Of a DNA stretch of 64,000 nt, positions 1 to 12,263 are shown piece after piece (positions within the stretch are counted from its first letter, which is position 1; the number at the start of each line of letters is the position of its first letter). The stretch lies in NCBI GenBank assembly GCA_028023455.1, contig JAQFVV010000518.1:310001-374000 (forward strand), in the 5' to 3' direction. This stretch comes from Epiperipatus broadwayi. Taxonomy: Eukaryota > Onychophora > Udeonychophora > Euonychophora > Peripatidae. A program made the translations under genes and the position numbers. Under the pieces are notes generated by a model. That model did no database searches. It had not been told where the DNA came from and saw only the letters and a program-made list of their open reading frames with translations.

Positions 1-585
1 ATTTGCTCTTAAGTCATTTTTATAAATTTAACTCTCTCTCATATGCTCTTAACTTTCCTTAACTTTGGTATGGTCATTTATTTATTACTTGATTTTATAT
101 ATGTGCTTTTGTTATTAATATGCCAATTTCCAGCAACTTGGTGAATGTAATTTCTAAAATCCTTTTTGTTTTTCAATTAAATCTCCATTAATTAAGGATT
201 TAACGTTCCTAAAAGTATAATGTATTGTTAATTAATACACTGGCCAGATTGTTTTATGAGCCAACATTTTATTTATGTTTTAGTACAAAAAAAATATATT
301 TGTTTAACTCTGGATTTTTTACCCAGGGTGAATCCAGAACTTAGGCTAATTAACACTCTGAAATTTATTTACTTTATAAATGTTATTATTCAATTCTAAA
401 AGAGTGGCTTATTAATTGTTTTCTATACATAACTGCTAGTTTTTATTTTATTGTTCCATACTATTAAAATATCAAATACAGTCTTTAAATATTCCAGTTA
501 TTATAAAATCAATGAAGGTGGGATTGATTTATTTTAAATAACAGAAAAGGAGGGGTCAAATCTTAACGTATATTTTATTAATTTG

Positions 586-619
<34 letters not shown>

Positions 620-3600
620 TAGTAGCATAGCCTATTATTTGTCTAAATTATAGCATTCAAATAAGGGTCATTTATTTTAAAGCAGTAAACTTATTCAATG
701 TCATTAGTGACATTTATCATTACTGCGTTACTGATATTTGGCCTGTCTTCGTATATATATATATTAAGTGCTTCTAATTTGGGGGTTGCGACAAGTTCGA
801 ACCCATATATTTATTTCTCAAGCCTTGTCCTGAGGATAGTTGACCTTCCCAGATTTATTTCATATAAAAAGGCCTCTGGCGGTGATTCCCATAAGTCTGG
901 CACAAGCTATTCCTATCCACTTTCTTCGTTAAAAAAGGGCCTGCACATTGGCTGATATCCACGGCATGCCTATCCACTTTATCTTTTGTCCAGAAGCATG
1001 ACTTTTCCTGTTATTTCTTGGTTATTATGTCAGCACCACAAACTTCTTCTTCTTATTATTTCTTTTGCTTCATGACCCAGTTTTAATGCTCTTAATATTA
1101 AAATTGCACCCTGCTTGAAATATATATAAATGCCAACTACTTCTAGCTTTATTAATTAAATTTATTTCAGTCTTATACAATCCCACCATCGTAACTTATT
1201 TCTATATCTAAGAGTATCTATTTGCCTTGGGGAAAATAAAGCATTCTTCTTACCAGCGCTAATTAACAGAATTTTCATTAAGTATTTTTGTCATATAATC
1301 AAATATGTTTTCAAATGTGTTTTATTTATTTTCACGACCGTAATGGCATGAAAATAGTTTATATTATATCTGTAATGAATCCCAGAATGCTCCCTGAAGT
1401 AATATGTTAGTCACCATGTTGCAGAACCATAAATCAAAGTGTTAATGGCCATAATATGTAATTCCTTCTAATAGTTGATTGGCATCTTAATATTGGACCC
1501 ACCAAAGATGTGTGCTTATTTATCATATATTATTTAACTAATAAAGAGCATATGAGAAATAATAGCATGAATGACACTATGTAATCATCTACCACTTGCT
1601 CATTCTCACACATACACATGTTTGCAATTAATTTATAAATGTACAATAATTTGTCAGTATATTAAACCATATTTTATTGTCTAACTTATTTGAGTAGTTG
1701 GAATTTCTCTTTTCTCTATTTCCAAACATACAGCCATGCTTATATATATTTTAGTTTACTCATAGTAATAGATGTCTCATTGTCTTCTCCGATTTGCTAG
1801 TGGGCCAAATTAAAAATTAATTCTCATGTGCCATCACTATTATGTTATCCATTAGGTGTTTGATCTGGGGCTTAGAGAGTGGGTTCGAATCCAGGCTGGT
1901 CCTTGACCTAAATCTCGGGCTTGACTGGGTTTGAAGTACATTTTGTGAGTTCCAGCTCATGATAGATGGATAAACATGTTTTGACTGGTACACAATATAA
2001 TTGTTATGTTTATATTTAATATGGCCAGGATAATGTTCTTATCATTCACTAATATCATACAATTGGTTAACTAAATGTTGAAATCCATATTAATAGTATT
2101 TATAATAGCAAAATACATAAAATATTCATAATTTAGAGGTTTTCCTCCATTATATTTGGTGAATTATAAATGCATAATTCTTAGCAGTACAACTAATACT
2201 TAGGAAGAAACACTGAGACCTCTGCTTTTGAACTTGTAGGTATGATAATCTCAGCAGCTAGAAGCTTTCTGCTGTAGGATTGAACATGTCTCACTATGAT
2301 CTAATATTTTGTGAACAATGTGATTATTTAAGGAACTGATAATTATCTGAATTATCCTCACAAATGGACCTCAACATATGCAATATCTTTATCCTTACTG
2401 GAAACAATTAGGTTCACTGACTTAGTTTCCAAGTGCCTGTTATGCTATTAGCTATTTATTTGCTTATATTATTATTTCATTGGTCAGTTCTATTGTCTGT
2501 TCAATTCGATAACATTGTAGTCTGAATCAGACTATTATTTGAGGGTAAACTTCCAATGAGTTACAATGATTTGTAAGAAAAGACTAATTAAATATTATGC
2601 CTTTCTCTCACCTGTGAATATTTACAAAAATTCTCATTATTTATTTACAAATTGGAATATAAATATAAAGATTATTTTTTCTTATTCTCATCGTCTATCT
2701 GATGATTAGTGTGCTGGCAATAAAATCACATTTTAGATAGCCATGAAGGTATCTAAATGAACATATGCTTGAGTTCTAAAAATACAGTTTTATAGTTTCT
2801 ACAAAATTGGACTGAAATGAAAATGATATTTTATGAACTACAAAGAATACAAGATAAAGGTTCTAAGTTTTATATTGGAAAATATATTTTTATGTATATT
2901 TTCTATAAGTATTATGATGGAAAGGGTGACACATGATAAGAAGATATGTTTGCAGAGAGGCTGTATAAAGAGAAAGTGTTGCATTGGTTCTTTCTCTCTA
3001 TGCATAAATTACAGATTGTATTTACATTAGTAGTGCCATGGGAGAAGACTTTAGTAGAAGAGAAACATCCAAATTAATTTTGGTTAAAAATCTATATATT
3101 TGAATGCTAAATATCAGTGTTTCAATTATTTATTGTGATTAAATGTGAGAAGATGTTGTGATCTGTTAGCACTGCTAGACTTATTTATAAACACATAAGT
3201 TTATCAATGAGTAATTTGCCTAAAAAAAGGTTTGTAAATAGAAAAATATTATATAGACTATTGACTAATTTAGTTTTAATAGAAGACAGAGTGTCAGTGT
3301 GAATAATGTCTAGGAAATGCAATAATTCAGGACTGATATTAACTAATATGCCTATTGGGAGGAGGGGGGTATAGAAAAAATACTAATGTCATGAACAAAA
3401 AGCTGGTGTCTCACAAGGCCTACCTCAGTTGAAAGTTGGAAGAGTAACTCTTTATATAGAAGGGTTTAAAGTCAACTATGAGACATGTGAAAATATTTAT
3501 ATGAACATGGAAGCAAATTTAAAGACTTTATTTTTAAGATACATTGTTTATAGCACTTGTCTCTTAGCATATACTACATAACAAAGTTATATGTCTAAGC

Positions 3601-4492
3601 TTAGCAGAACACTTGACTTAGAATTATATGATCAAATATTACCATATAATTATTTTTAATTATATGATTTTAAATGTTTTTGTTTTTTTTAAAATGTTAC
3701 ATTCTTTTTTAGTTTCAATCTATAATATTTCAGTATCAACAACTTTTTGGCATTGTGGTTATAGTGATTAAAACATTCATTCACCTTCTATACTTTCAAA
3801 TCACTGGAATTCAAATACGAGGAAATTTTGATAAAATTTTCAAAGTGTCTAACAATTTCTAAATATGATTAGAAATTTTCTTTTACATTGCCTGCCCATA
3901 GCCAACTAAATTAACTATCTATTTATTAAGGGTAATATTAGTAGCTAAAGTCATCATCATTAGTAAACAATCATAAATGAGAGTCGATTTTAAATCCAAG
4001 AACCCAATGTCAAAACAATAATAATAGTAGTAATAATAATATATTATCTATTTACTTACAATATTTTTTCCATGTATTATATCTTTCTCAATATTACTAC
4101 ATTATTATATATTGTCAATTTATTTATAGGATTTTAAAATGAATAGAAATAGCTGTAACCTAAAACTTGTAAATTTTTGTCAACTCATATAAAAATAAAG
4201 ATCTAAGTTGTTTAATCATTCCATATATTTTATAATGTAAAGCATATTTACTTCTTCATTATACAAATAACAAATACATATTTATATATACTTTTTATTA
4301 AATATACTTTTTTTATTGTGAATAAATTTGCTTTAGGATAAAAATGCAAGTTCAGAACAAGCAGCCATTATTTACAACCTTCATTTTTGTTAATTAATAT
4401 GCTGTTACTTAAACAACAACTGCTAATAACATAAACACGTCCGCTGCCTGATTAGATGAAATAGGAATGATTATATAAACAAAATATTTTAC
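1..4492. other. AT-rich noncoding DNA with two tRNA-promoter-like scraps
   Basis: No coding region is supportable. The stretch has an (AT)n tract near 593-616. A less AT-rich block at about 771-1020 carries a B-box-like GTTCGAAC on the minus strand near 797. Another B-box-like GGGTTCGAATCCAGG lies at 1881-1895. Both scraps could be decayed tRNA-derived SINEs, but no A box or tail is clear. If the exon at 4493-4602 is real, part of this is intron of a minus-strand gene. Confidence 0.6.
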
Positions 4493-4602
4493 CGGATAGC
4501 CAAATGCAAATCGTGTGCTGCACTTTAGTTCAACAGTGTCACCAATATCAGCTATTGTTTCTTTGGATATAAATGTTATGATGGGATTCTGTTGCCCCAA
4601 AA
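4493..4602 (-). CDS. Internal exon of a lachesin/IgLON-like immunoglobulin-domain protein
   Basis: This 110-nt exon encodes about 36 residues typical of the start of a first Ig domain in lachesin-type cell-surface adhesion proteins: a P-x-I-T-x-I-S-K-E stretch, then ADIGDTVELKCS with the first Ig disulphide cysteine, ending at FGYP just before the usual V-x-W. On the minus strand it is preceded by a run of ten T and AG (acceptor at 4603-4604) and followed by GTAAAA (donor at 4491-4492). The frame enters with two bases of a split codon and leaves in phase 0. Beyond the donor the open frame stops looking like an Ig domain, which supports the exon boundary. Lachesin-family proteins are secreted or GPI-anchored neural and septate-junction adhesion molecules. 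Partner exons were not found; they may lie outside the window or be too short to see. A cloned or pseudogenised fragment cannot be excluded. Confidence 0.72.
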
Positions 4603-4653
4603 CTAAAAAAAAAACAAAATGATCACTTTTTTATGCTTGCTATTAACTGTTAT

Positions 4654-4930
4654 TCAAACAGGCAAAACTTTATATATGTATTGCTATTCAGTGTAAGCCA
4701 GAGTAATCAATGGATGCCAGAAACCTTGTGCATTAGACCCTAAGATCTAGGTGCAGTGCTCTCAGATCCAAGGCTCCTCACTGATGAAGGTCATAAGCCA
4801 GAAACTAGTCTGGGGATATTGGATGAGTAGGCACTGGATGAGGATTTTATGCACAAGCCTTCCAGCATCCACTGATTACTCTGGCTTGTACTGAGTGGCA
4901 ATACGTATAGAGAGTTTTGCCTGCTTGAAA
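4654..4930 (+). mobile_element. Small terminal-inverted-repeat element carrying a hammerhead-like core (copy 1)
   Basis: The left arm (about 4654-4735) and right arm (about 4847-4930) are imperfect inverted copies of each other, starting with GGCAAAACT and including AAGCCAGAGTAATCA. The centre holds the hammerhead-like core at 4775-4816. Related arms recur at 20879-20920, 24966-25260 and 34962-35104, so this is a dispersed family. No protein is encoded, so it would be non-autonomous. Target duplication is uncertain; the 34962-35104 copy suggests TA. Confidence 0.75.
4775..4816 (+). ncRNA. Hammerhead ribozyme-like motif, type I topology, best copy
   Basis: In order: TCCTCA (stem I, 5' side), CTGATGA (conserved core), a 13-nt stem-loop II containing GG and CC, GAAA (conserved core), a minimal stem III made by A-U and C-G pairs around a two-base loop, C at the expected cleavage position 4810, then TGGGGA (stem I, 3' side). 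TCCTCA and TGGGGA pair over six positions including one G-T. Very short stem III is known for hammerheads in Penelope-like elements. Stem II is weak, with an A/A mismatch next to the core, so activity as a monomer is doubtful. Confidence 0.65.
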
Positions 4931-5869
4931 ATATCAATATGTATTATGTGTTTTAATCATTGAAATAAATATTATATAAGAAAATTTGCATAATGCCAAA
5001 TCGTCAAATAAAAAAACAAAAAGTTTATCACTTAGCTTGGGAGTTTATAAAAAGTTCAAATACTAGAAATAACAGAACTGGGCCTGGGTCCACGAATCTT
5101 GAGATCTAGCTTACATTTAACATCTAAAAATAAATAATCAAATGTTTTATTGCTCACAAGTTCATAAGAAGTTTAAGCATTAGGAATGATAGAAATAGAT
5201 TGATTCATGGATCTTGAATTCGAGACTTTACCACTTTATTACTGCATCACATGATTATAGAAAATAAAGCAGCATGTGACAAATTTCCTTCAAAATCTAA
5301 AGTAAACAATCAAATGGTTTATTATTTATGAATTTATAAATAAATTTAAGCAATGGAGTGACAACTGGAGACACATTGCATGTGCCTTGAGTTTCAGAAT
5401 CTACCACTACCCTAAACTACATAAGGACATTTATCAGCTACATTAATAGTAATAATATAGCTGTTATGCAGATGTTAAATATAAACCAGAAGTCATATAA
5501 TGGTTTGTTTGATAGATATTATTCCTAAGGAACAAAAGTATTTATAATTGGCCCACAATTGTTGTTGCTTTAAATAAAAAAAAGTGGATTAAAATTTTTA
5601 AAAGATTACTGAAGATTATAACTTTAATCATAAAAAAAGGCTGAGATTAAGATTGTGGAAAAAATAAAATCAAATACAAATTAGAAAAAATAAAATATTT
5701 AAAAATATCTGTAACATAATATCATATAACATAAAAAAAAAAAAAAAATATTTATCATTAAACACACAAAAAAATAGAATTTTAAAAATATAAACAGAAA
5801 ATAAAATCCCACACAAATTTTTATTTTTATATTTTCTATGCATTTTTTATTTTGATGATATATATATAT
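4931..5869. other. AT-rich noncoding stretch
   Basis: No coding region, RNA gene or recognisable repeat was seen. Several A-rich runs lie at 5640-5760 and a short (AT)n tract precedes the repeat that starts at 5870. Confidence 0.5.
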
Positions 5870-6600
5870 TGTAACAATATGGAAAATTTCAGGGGTGGAC
5901 CTGGGGTGATGGTACTCATCATCAACCAGTTAATAAAAAATTTAAAATTAAATTTACAAATAATATGAATAAATATGAGAATGAAAGATCAGCAAAAACT
6001 AACTACAAGTTCATCAGCATTACACAAAAGAAATAATCATTCATCATCATAAATGATCAAAAATAAAATCAACAATCAATCTTGTGACTTGATTTAAAAA
6101 TGGTTCTACTATAGACCAGGCTAATTATTTATTCCATGCCAAACTTAAGACAACAATACAACATAATTTAGATACACAACCTTATGTGCCAATCTATCAG
6201 AATATATAACAATAAAAATAATAATTCTAAAATACTAAACATGCTGATCAACATCAAAGCCCTGAGCATTTAGTACCATTAATGTGCTTGGCCACTATAA
6301 ACTTAATTTCTAATAAATACTAATCTAAATAAAAATGTAAGGCATGGACTTTAAAGGATATCCCTTTTGTATCGTGCAGCATTAGAGAAGTAATGAAATA
6401 ATCAACTGGATGTCCATAAACACTAAATATGAATTATTTATATAAGACCATTATACATGATTCATACTCAGGAATAAAAGCTCTATAACTGTTAATGTGA
6501 GCAAGAGATATAATACAACATAATATTTTAGGATTAAATAAACTCACTGGAATAATTTAGCAATGAAATATAAATTTATTAATTAGAAACAATAATAAGG
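5870..6600 (+). repeat. LTR-like dispersed repeat, copy A (ends approximate)
   Basis: Starts TGTAACAATATGG and shares ordered blocks with 36259-36900: AATCAACAATC..TTGTGACT, ATGTTGATCA/ATGCTGATCA-type and TATAAA-CTTAATTT stretches in the same order and similar spacing. The TGTAA start fits an LTR, but no second LTR, primer site or coding sequence is visible, so it may be a solo LTR. The 3' end was not resolved. Confidence 0.45.
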
Positions 6601-9600
6601 TCTGCTGAGTAAACTATAAATATATATTCAGCATTCTGATTTTGATTAATACAAAATGAAATAAACTATCACAGTGGGATGAACAAATCTCTCAATAGGT
6701 TTGCATAAAACACCTATATATCAGCATATAGATGTGCCTGTATAAAAAATTGCATATCATAATTGTGATAAACTAATATAATTAAATTTATTTTAACCAT
6801 ACATAAGTGCACACATGTGTATATACAAAATATAGATAATCAAATTAAGGCTATTAATTAGTGTCTTTTTTTTTAATGGTAAGTAAAAGTTTTCTTTAGA
6901 ATATATATATAGTATTTTTTTGACAGTTCTTCATCAAAGTTCTTTTTTTCATGTTACTCTTAATTAATTGTAAACATCTTTAAAAGTATTCTAGCAAGTT
7001 CTTTTTTCTCTAATCTAGAAAGATTTTTGGAATTTTTTTTTAATTTCAAAATAAAATCATTTTCAATAAAGTTTCATTTTAAACTCTGGTCCTTGTGGCC
7101 TCATTTTCAATATTAAAAAAAGTTTCTTGGGGTTTTCTTCTCTCCTTTTTTTATGAATACATGAAACATAATCTCTTATACACAAATGTCATTTTTTATT
7201 TTTCTTTCTTTGATATATTTTTAGCTGACAAGTTATGCACTTTTAAATCTTATAATTTAAGATTTTAACTGTCATTTTCTAGAAATTATTTAATATCATT
7301 CTAAAAAAATAACATTCTACTCACCAGCTGTACTTTATATGTATGATGCAATACCTTTATGCTTCTCTGCATCTAGATAAAACAGTATATATAAACTTCA
7401 GCAAGCCTATGGGCTCTTTTGATAAGCTGGTCCCTTCTACAACAGTAGACTGGATTATTGTCATCCAGCAACTGTTGGCATATATACAGTCAGCTCCAGT
7501 TAGACTACAATTTGATATACTTCAGGCATACTGGCTAGTACACAATAAATATGGGCTAATAAACTACCAAAAAGCTGGACTAGATCTCCATGTGAATCTA
7601 AACTTCTTCAATGTCATACTAGCAGCAGCCAGATCCACTATCTCCTGCCTTCAGTTATGATTTCATAGTCACCATATTCTCAATCTATAAAACACATCTA
7701 AGTCTTTCCAATCTTTTTATCTATGGTGATTGAAAAAATTAATGACTTTTTTCAATTCATCTTAATCTTTTAAAAAAAAACTAGAATTTTTATCAAAATA
7801 TGTTATACAAGCTTTAATTTAAAAAAAACCTTTAATCAAAATAATAGTGGAATTTTATAATTATCAATATATCTATTGTAACATAAAACATGCTTGTTTT
7901 AATTTGAAAAGCAGAATTAATAAAATATTAATTTGACCTTTTTTAAATGTTTAATTTATAATATTGTTTTTCAAATTCAAAATTATTTAATCCTTAACTG
8001 TTATTCCACTGTAATATAAAAAATATCTAGAAAAAATTTCTGTTTATTTGTACTTTTTCTTTCAACTTAATATATATACATGCACACATGATATTATGTT
8101 AGTGTAAGCCATGAGACACATAACTGTCTCAATATATTTAAAATTATTCCAGAATGAATTTGTTAACTTTTATTTTGCTAAATATGATACTTGCTATTTA
8201 ACATATATAATTTAATTCATATGGGTTAGTATGTAGGCTATTAATATTCAAATAACTATTCAGCTGTTAGTGTATTTGCATAATCTTTAATGCACAGATT
8301 TAAATAAAAATTGCTTCCATTATTGTTTATACATATGTAGTAAACATACTAGTATGACAGAATGTTATCAGAGCATCCACATTCTTTACATCATGTGTAT
8401 GCTTTATTCAGTGATTTAGTCCATATTAATAAATGGGTGATAATATTATGTTTTATAAAATGTTAAGAAAATTTATATGATAAATATAAAACTGCCATTA
8501 AAAACAAAGAAATATATAATTATTAAAAAGTAGCAATATTTTTCTTACTTCTATCATTAGCATGACTCTCATTAATGATAAATGCACAAGGTTAAAATAC
8601 AATTAGCAACAGAAGTACAATTAAATTCTTTGGTAGAACTAAAATTATTGTGTTATATAAGTTAAATATCAACAGCTATTGTAATATTAATAAATAAGAC
8701 TAATTCTCATTAGCACATACATCACTAAGGCTACATCAGTCATAAAATTCAGGATTTTGTGAAGTACATTTTATAATTTAAAATAAAATATGATATTGTA
8801 AGTTAGCTATACATGAAATTATTATTGCTACATTAACAGAAATTATGTATTTTGAGTTCTAGCATAGCTGATGAAATCTTAAGAAACATCCTATGAGACT
8901 GTTCATGTTATTTTATATTACAGCAGCAATTGATAATATTCAAATAGTTCTGTAGTACTTTTTAATTTAACACTACAATGTGTATGCAACTTGTCATCAT
9001 GAAAATTATAAAGCACTATTAAATAAAATTACTGAAGTGTCTTTATATTTTATCAGGAATATGACCATGTTTTAATTATCATTAAATAATTATGATAAAC
9101 AGATTTTAAAGTGTTAAATCAAGCCTTAACAGAGTAGATTGTGTGCCACATGTTTATTTTCTACCTAAAAAGGTATGATAATACTCTGGTTGGCATTCCA
9201 AGTACCTGGATTTCTGAACTCTATTTTTGAATTGAAATTCTTTATAGATTTCAGTTGAAATGTTAATAGTGTTCTTAAAAATATTCTTTGAATTGGCAAA
9301 AGTAATCACATTCATCAAGATAAAGAGGGCAAGAAGATGACAGTTTTGCTTTTTATCAGTTCATTATCCAGTATTTAAATACTTGCTTGTTGAAGACCTT
9401 TACAGATTGCTCCAAGAAGAATTATTATTAAAAGGAAAGTAGAGTTGCTTTATTGTATAACACCTCAAAATTTCAGTCAACAATAATAACACTTCCTCTT
9501 ATTCCTTTATATGCTTTATACATTCAATAAACTTTTGCAAAAAATTCAATAAAAAACAACATATAAATGACACTTTTACACTAAATATTTTTCCTCATTT

Positions 9601-9634
9601 ATTTCACAACAAAAATCATCTATAATAATCAATC
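6601..9634. other. AT-rich noncoding stretch with one unexplained open frame
   Basis: The only notable item is an open frame at 7343-7660 (105 codons, plus strand) with a less AT-rich composition than its flanks. Its predicted protein has no motif I recognise. Its end (CTGCCTTCAG then TTATGA-TTT) resembles a segment near 44640, so it may be repeat-derived. Nothing else is supportable. Confidence 0.4.
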
Positions 9635-9922
9635 ATTAAGCTATCAACAATGTCAATCTGTAGTCAAAGCAACCTGCTTTAACAATAAAGGTGGTACCAC
9701 CTTTATCTATGGTTTGATATGTTAATATAAAAACTAAAGATTTCAACTTGACCAAGGAGTGTGAGATTAATAATGCAAAGAATTTTAAACAAATCTCATT
9801 AATCGGGCAATTATAACCTGTTCGAAAAGTCTGAATAAACATATCCAACCATAGATAAAGGTAGTACTACCTAAAGGAGGAGGTCATCTTGACTATAGGT
9901 TGAGCTTGTTGCTACTTGAGAG
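9635..9922. mobile_element. MITE-like element with about 70-bp terminal inverted repeats
   Basis: The left arm (about 9635-9712) and right arm (about 9845-9922) are imperfect inverted copies sharing CTTTATCTATGGTT and TAGTCAA. The left arm contains a perfect 22-bp palindrome centred on GGTACC (9685-9706); the right arm has a matching weaker palindrome centred on AGTACT. A possible remnant of the same family lies near 27490-27560 (GTACCACCTTTATTT). No protein is encoded. The 67- to 70-codon open frame crossing it has no independent support. Confidence 0.65.
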
Positions 9923-10860
9923 TTGATTATTATTATTACCTATGTTTATAAATCTATTAAAGTCTTGAGAAAAAAAATGTCTCTATAGTACTTTTGGATT
10001 TTCTAAAAATATACTGTGTTTGTGAATTTATTATTGGCGATTGAAAATAACCTATTCAATATATTTTTTCCAAGTATTTTTACTGTAGATATGAACAATG
10101 ATTATCATCAATTTTTTTCATATATAGAGACAGTACAAGCAATTTTAAAAACATGCTGCAATTTTAAAAATGCATGAATTTCCAAAAAAATTGCAATAGT
10201 TCTAAAGTTATTTTAAAAACTCTCCAGGTATTTTATCAGAACATATAGCCTTTTCCTTTTTAAGAATATAAAGAATTGCTTTAACTTCAAGCAGAATATT
10301 ATTTTTCAAATATAAATGAACCTATAAGATAAATCTACTTTTAAATGTGCTTATCTCAATTCTAATAATATAAATATATCTTGATTTCTGCCTTTCACTT
10401 TTTCAGCCAATTCAAATTATAGCTTTGATTCAAAATATCAATCATTCTTCCAAATGCTACATTTTTTCGGCAATGTTACCTTATAGATGGACAAAGTCTG
10501 AATTTTATGGCAAAACATACCTATTTAAAAGGTAGAATTGCTGAAAGAATGTAGAGTAGGTGAGTAATAGAAATTTTATATTTGAATTTTCAGCTGGAGA
10601 TGTGCACTGCTTCTGGTTCTTTTAACATATAAATATTTTTTATAAATATTCATATTTTAAAAAGTTACCATTTTATTACTATTTCATTGATAATGTTAGA
10701 AAAATCACTGTACTTAATATGATTAATGAATTTGATGGATTTTTTTACATTGTAAAAATAATTTTTAATAAGTTTTAATTTAATAATACAATATTTCACA
10801 CATGAAAATTGTCATGGAATTTCATGGCATTATAAAAAAAATTGTAATTACTCTTAATAG
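9923..10860. other. AT-rich noncoding stretch
   Basis: No coding region, RNA gene or clear repeat was seen. Confidence 0.5.
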
Positions 10861-11105
10861 ATGCAATATATCCATGATACTTTGAACACTTTGTAGCAAA
10901 AACCTTTTATTGTAAACATATGCATACACAATCTTACATTTCTACTGTCCTGTAGTCTTCTTTAGAACCACTTTCATTTAAATTTTTTAAAGTAGCTCTG
11001 AAGAAAACTGCAGGACAGTTGAAATGAAAGATTGTGTATGCATATGTGTACAATAAAAGGTTTTTGTTAAAAGTGTTCAATGTAAAGTGGATATACTGCA
11101 TTTAT
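10861..11105. repeat. Foldback repeat with hammerhead-like cores in both arms
   Basis: Arms of about 115 bp (10861-10979 and about 10988-11105) are imperfect reverse complements with a very short spacer. Both contain ACAATAAAAGG-type and TATGCATACACAATC-type blocks. The right arm reads CTGAAGA (10998-11004), a stem AACTG/CAGTT, then GAAA (11021-11024), the layout of a hammerhead core with one T-to-A change. The left arm carries a more diverged version on the minus strand. Confidence 0.65.
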
Positions 11106-11117
11106 ATAAGATATTAC

Positions 11118-11240
11118 AATGAAAGTATTCATTTATTATTAACACTCATAAAAAGCCCATGCACAATAGCTTGGAAAGGCTGATCTTTAATGTATTACAA
11201 TTTATAAGACATAGCACTATAAAAATAAATGCTTATTTAC
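11118..11240 (+). repeat. Dispersed MITE-like repeat, copy 1
   Basis: About 120 bp nearly identical to 38619-38740, beginning GAAAGTATTCATTTATTATT and ending near ATAAATGCTTATTTACA. The ends are imperfect inverted repeats of each other (AAGTATTCATTTATT versus AATAAATGCTTA). It lies just outside the foldback at 10861-11105. The small open frame across it is not supported as a gene. Confidence 0.6.
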
Positions 11241-11357
11241 ATAAGATATTACAGAAAAATAAAGGAAATGGTAAATTTGGTAATGTTATTATTAATAGAT
11301 TTGGAAATGTTTATTATGATTGTTATCTAATATTTATTATAATTTATCCAAACATAC

Positions 11358-11545
11358 TGTAATGGGTGAGGCGAATATCGAAAAGAGAGGGGGGACATCT
11401 GATTATGGTCAGACTTTGGGTAGGATTTTGGAGATGTGATAAAGTACATAACCTATGATTGCACCTATTTCCAATAGACTAGCTCATTACTCATTTATTA
11501 AACTTAGATACAATTTAGGTTAGTTCATCCCCTCCTTGCCCCTTT
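11358..11545 (+). repeat. Candidate LTR, first copy
   Basis: Starts TGTAATGGGTGAGG and shares about 180 bp with the copy starting at 12264, including CATAACCTATGATT and CCAATAGACTAGCTC. Same orientation, about 0.9 kb apart. The two could be LTRs of a small internally deleted retrotransposon. Confidence 0.5.
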
Positions 11546-12263
11546 CTGCATGGGTCTCCCGAGTTCAAGAGGCTGCTTGAACCACAAGGTGTACCTGTGG
11601 AGGGTTACTAATTTCGGTCATGGACCCTCCAGGTAATTGAATCATAAAGACCATTCCTCACTATTAACAGTAGCATCTCCCATTTCACTATCACTACTGC
11701 ATTCTTCAGAACGCTTTTTTTCCATAGTTAATAGCTTTCTTCCACTTCTAGTTATCATAAATCTTATTTGATAGTTGAGTATAAAGTTAACTTTTTGACA
11801 AAGGTATAAATAGATGTATGCCATAGGATTTGATGCCAATGCTAACCATTTTATGCATAGATTTAACTTCTTTTTTTTTTTATTTGTTGTTTTTAATGCC
11901 TACTCTTTAGCCTAATTTTTTATTGTGCCTAACTCATTTATTTTAGCTTTATTTATTAATTACTTATTTATTTATTTTGGTCTCAGTTTATTATTTTAAC
12001 TCCTTTTATTAATCTTGCATTCAGTGCCTTATATGTAGTTTCCTGATGATACATTTATTCAGAACTGGTTTTAATTCATTATGTTCATTACTTTCCAGTT
12101 AGGTATATTAATTCTATCAGATGCATAAGTCCAACAATGGTGTCAGGTTGAAAAATCTGATAAGAAAAATAAGTTTAAAAATTTTTTTTTTTTTAAATAC
12201 CAGTCCAATAGCTGAACTGCCCTAGAAACTTCTAGTTTTGTGCCCCTAAAGTTAGGGACCAGA
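11546..12263. other. Sequence between two LTR-like repeats
   Basis: Holds no recognisable retrotransposon protein. A purine-rich AAAGTTAGGGA lies just before the second repeat (about 12248-12258), where a polypurine tract would be. An acidic, lysine-rich open frame on the minus strand (11642-11839) is unexplained and not claimed as a gene. Confidence 0.4.

Noticed and set aside
698-955. 85-codon plus-strand open frame
   Set aside because: It covers an AT repeat and a tRNA-promoter-like scrap; the predicted protein has no recognisable features and no splice context.
2833-3030. 65-codon plus-strand open frame with Cys-rich end
   Set aside because: Short, with no motif, start context or splice signals, and expected by chance in this length of sequence.
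8868-8895. Another hammerhead candidate (CTGATGA then GAAAC)
   Set aside because: Only eight bases separate the core segments and they cannot form a stem II; no flanking stem I pairing.
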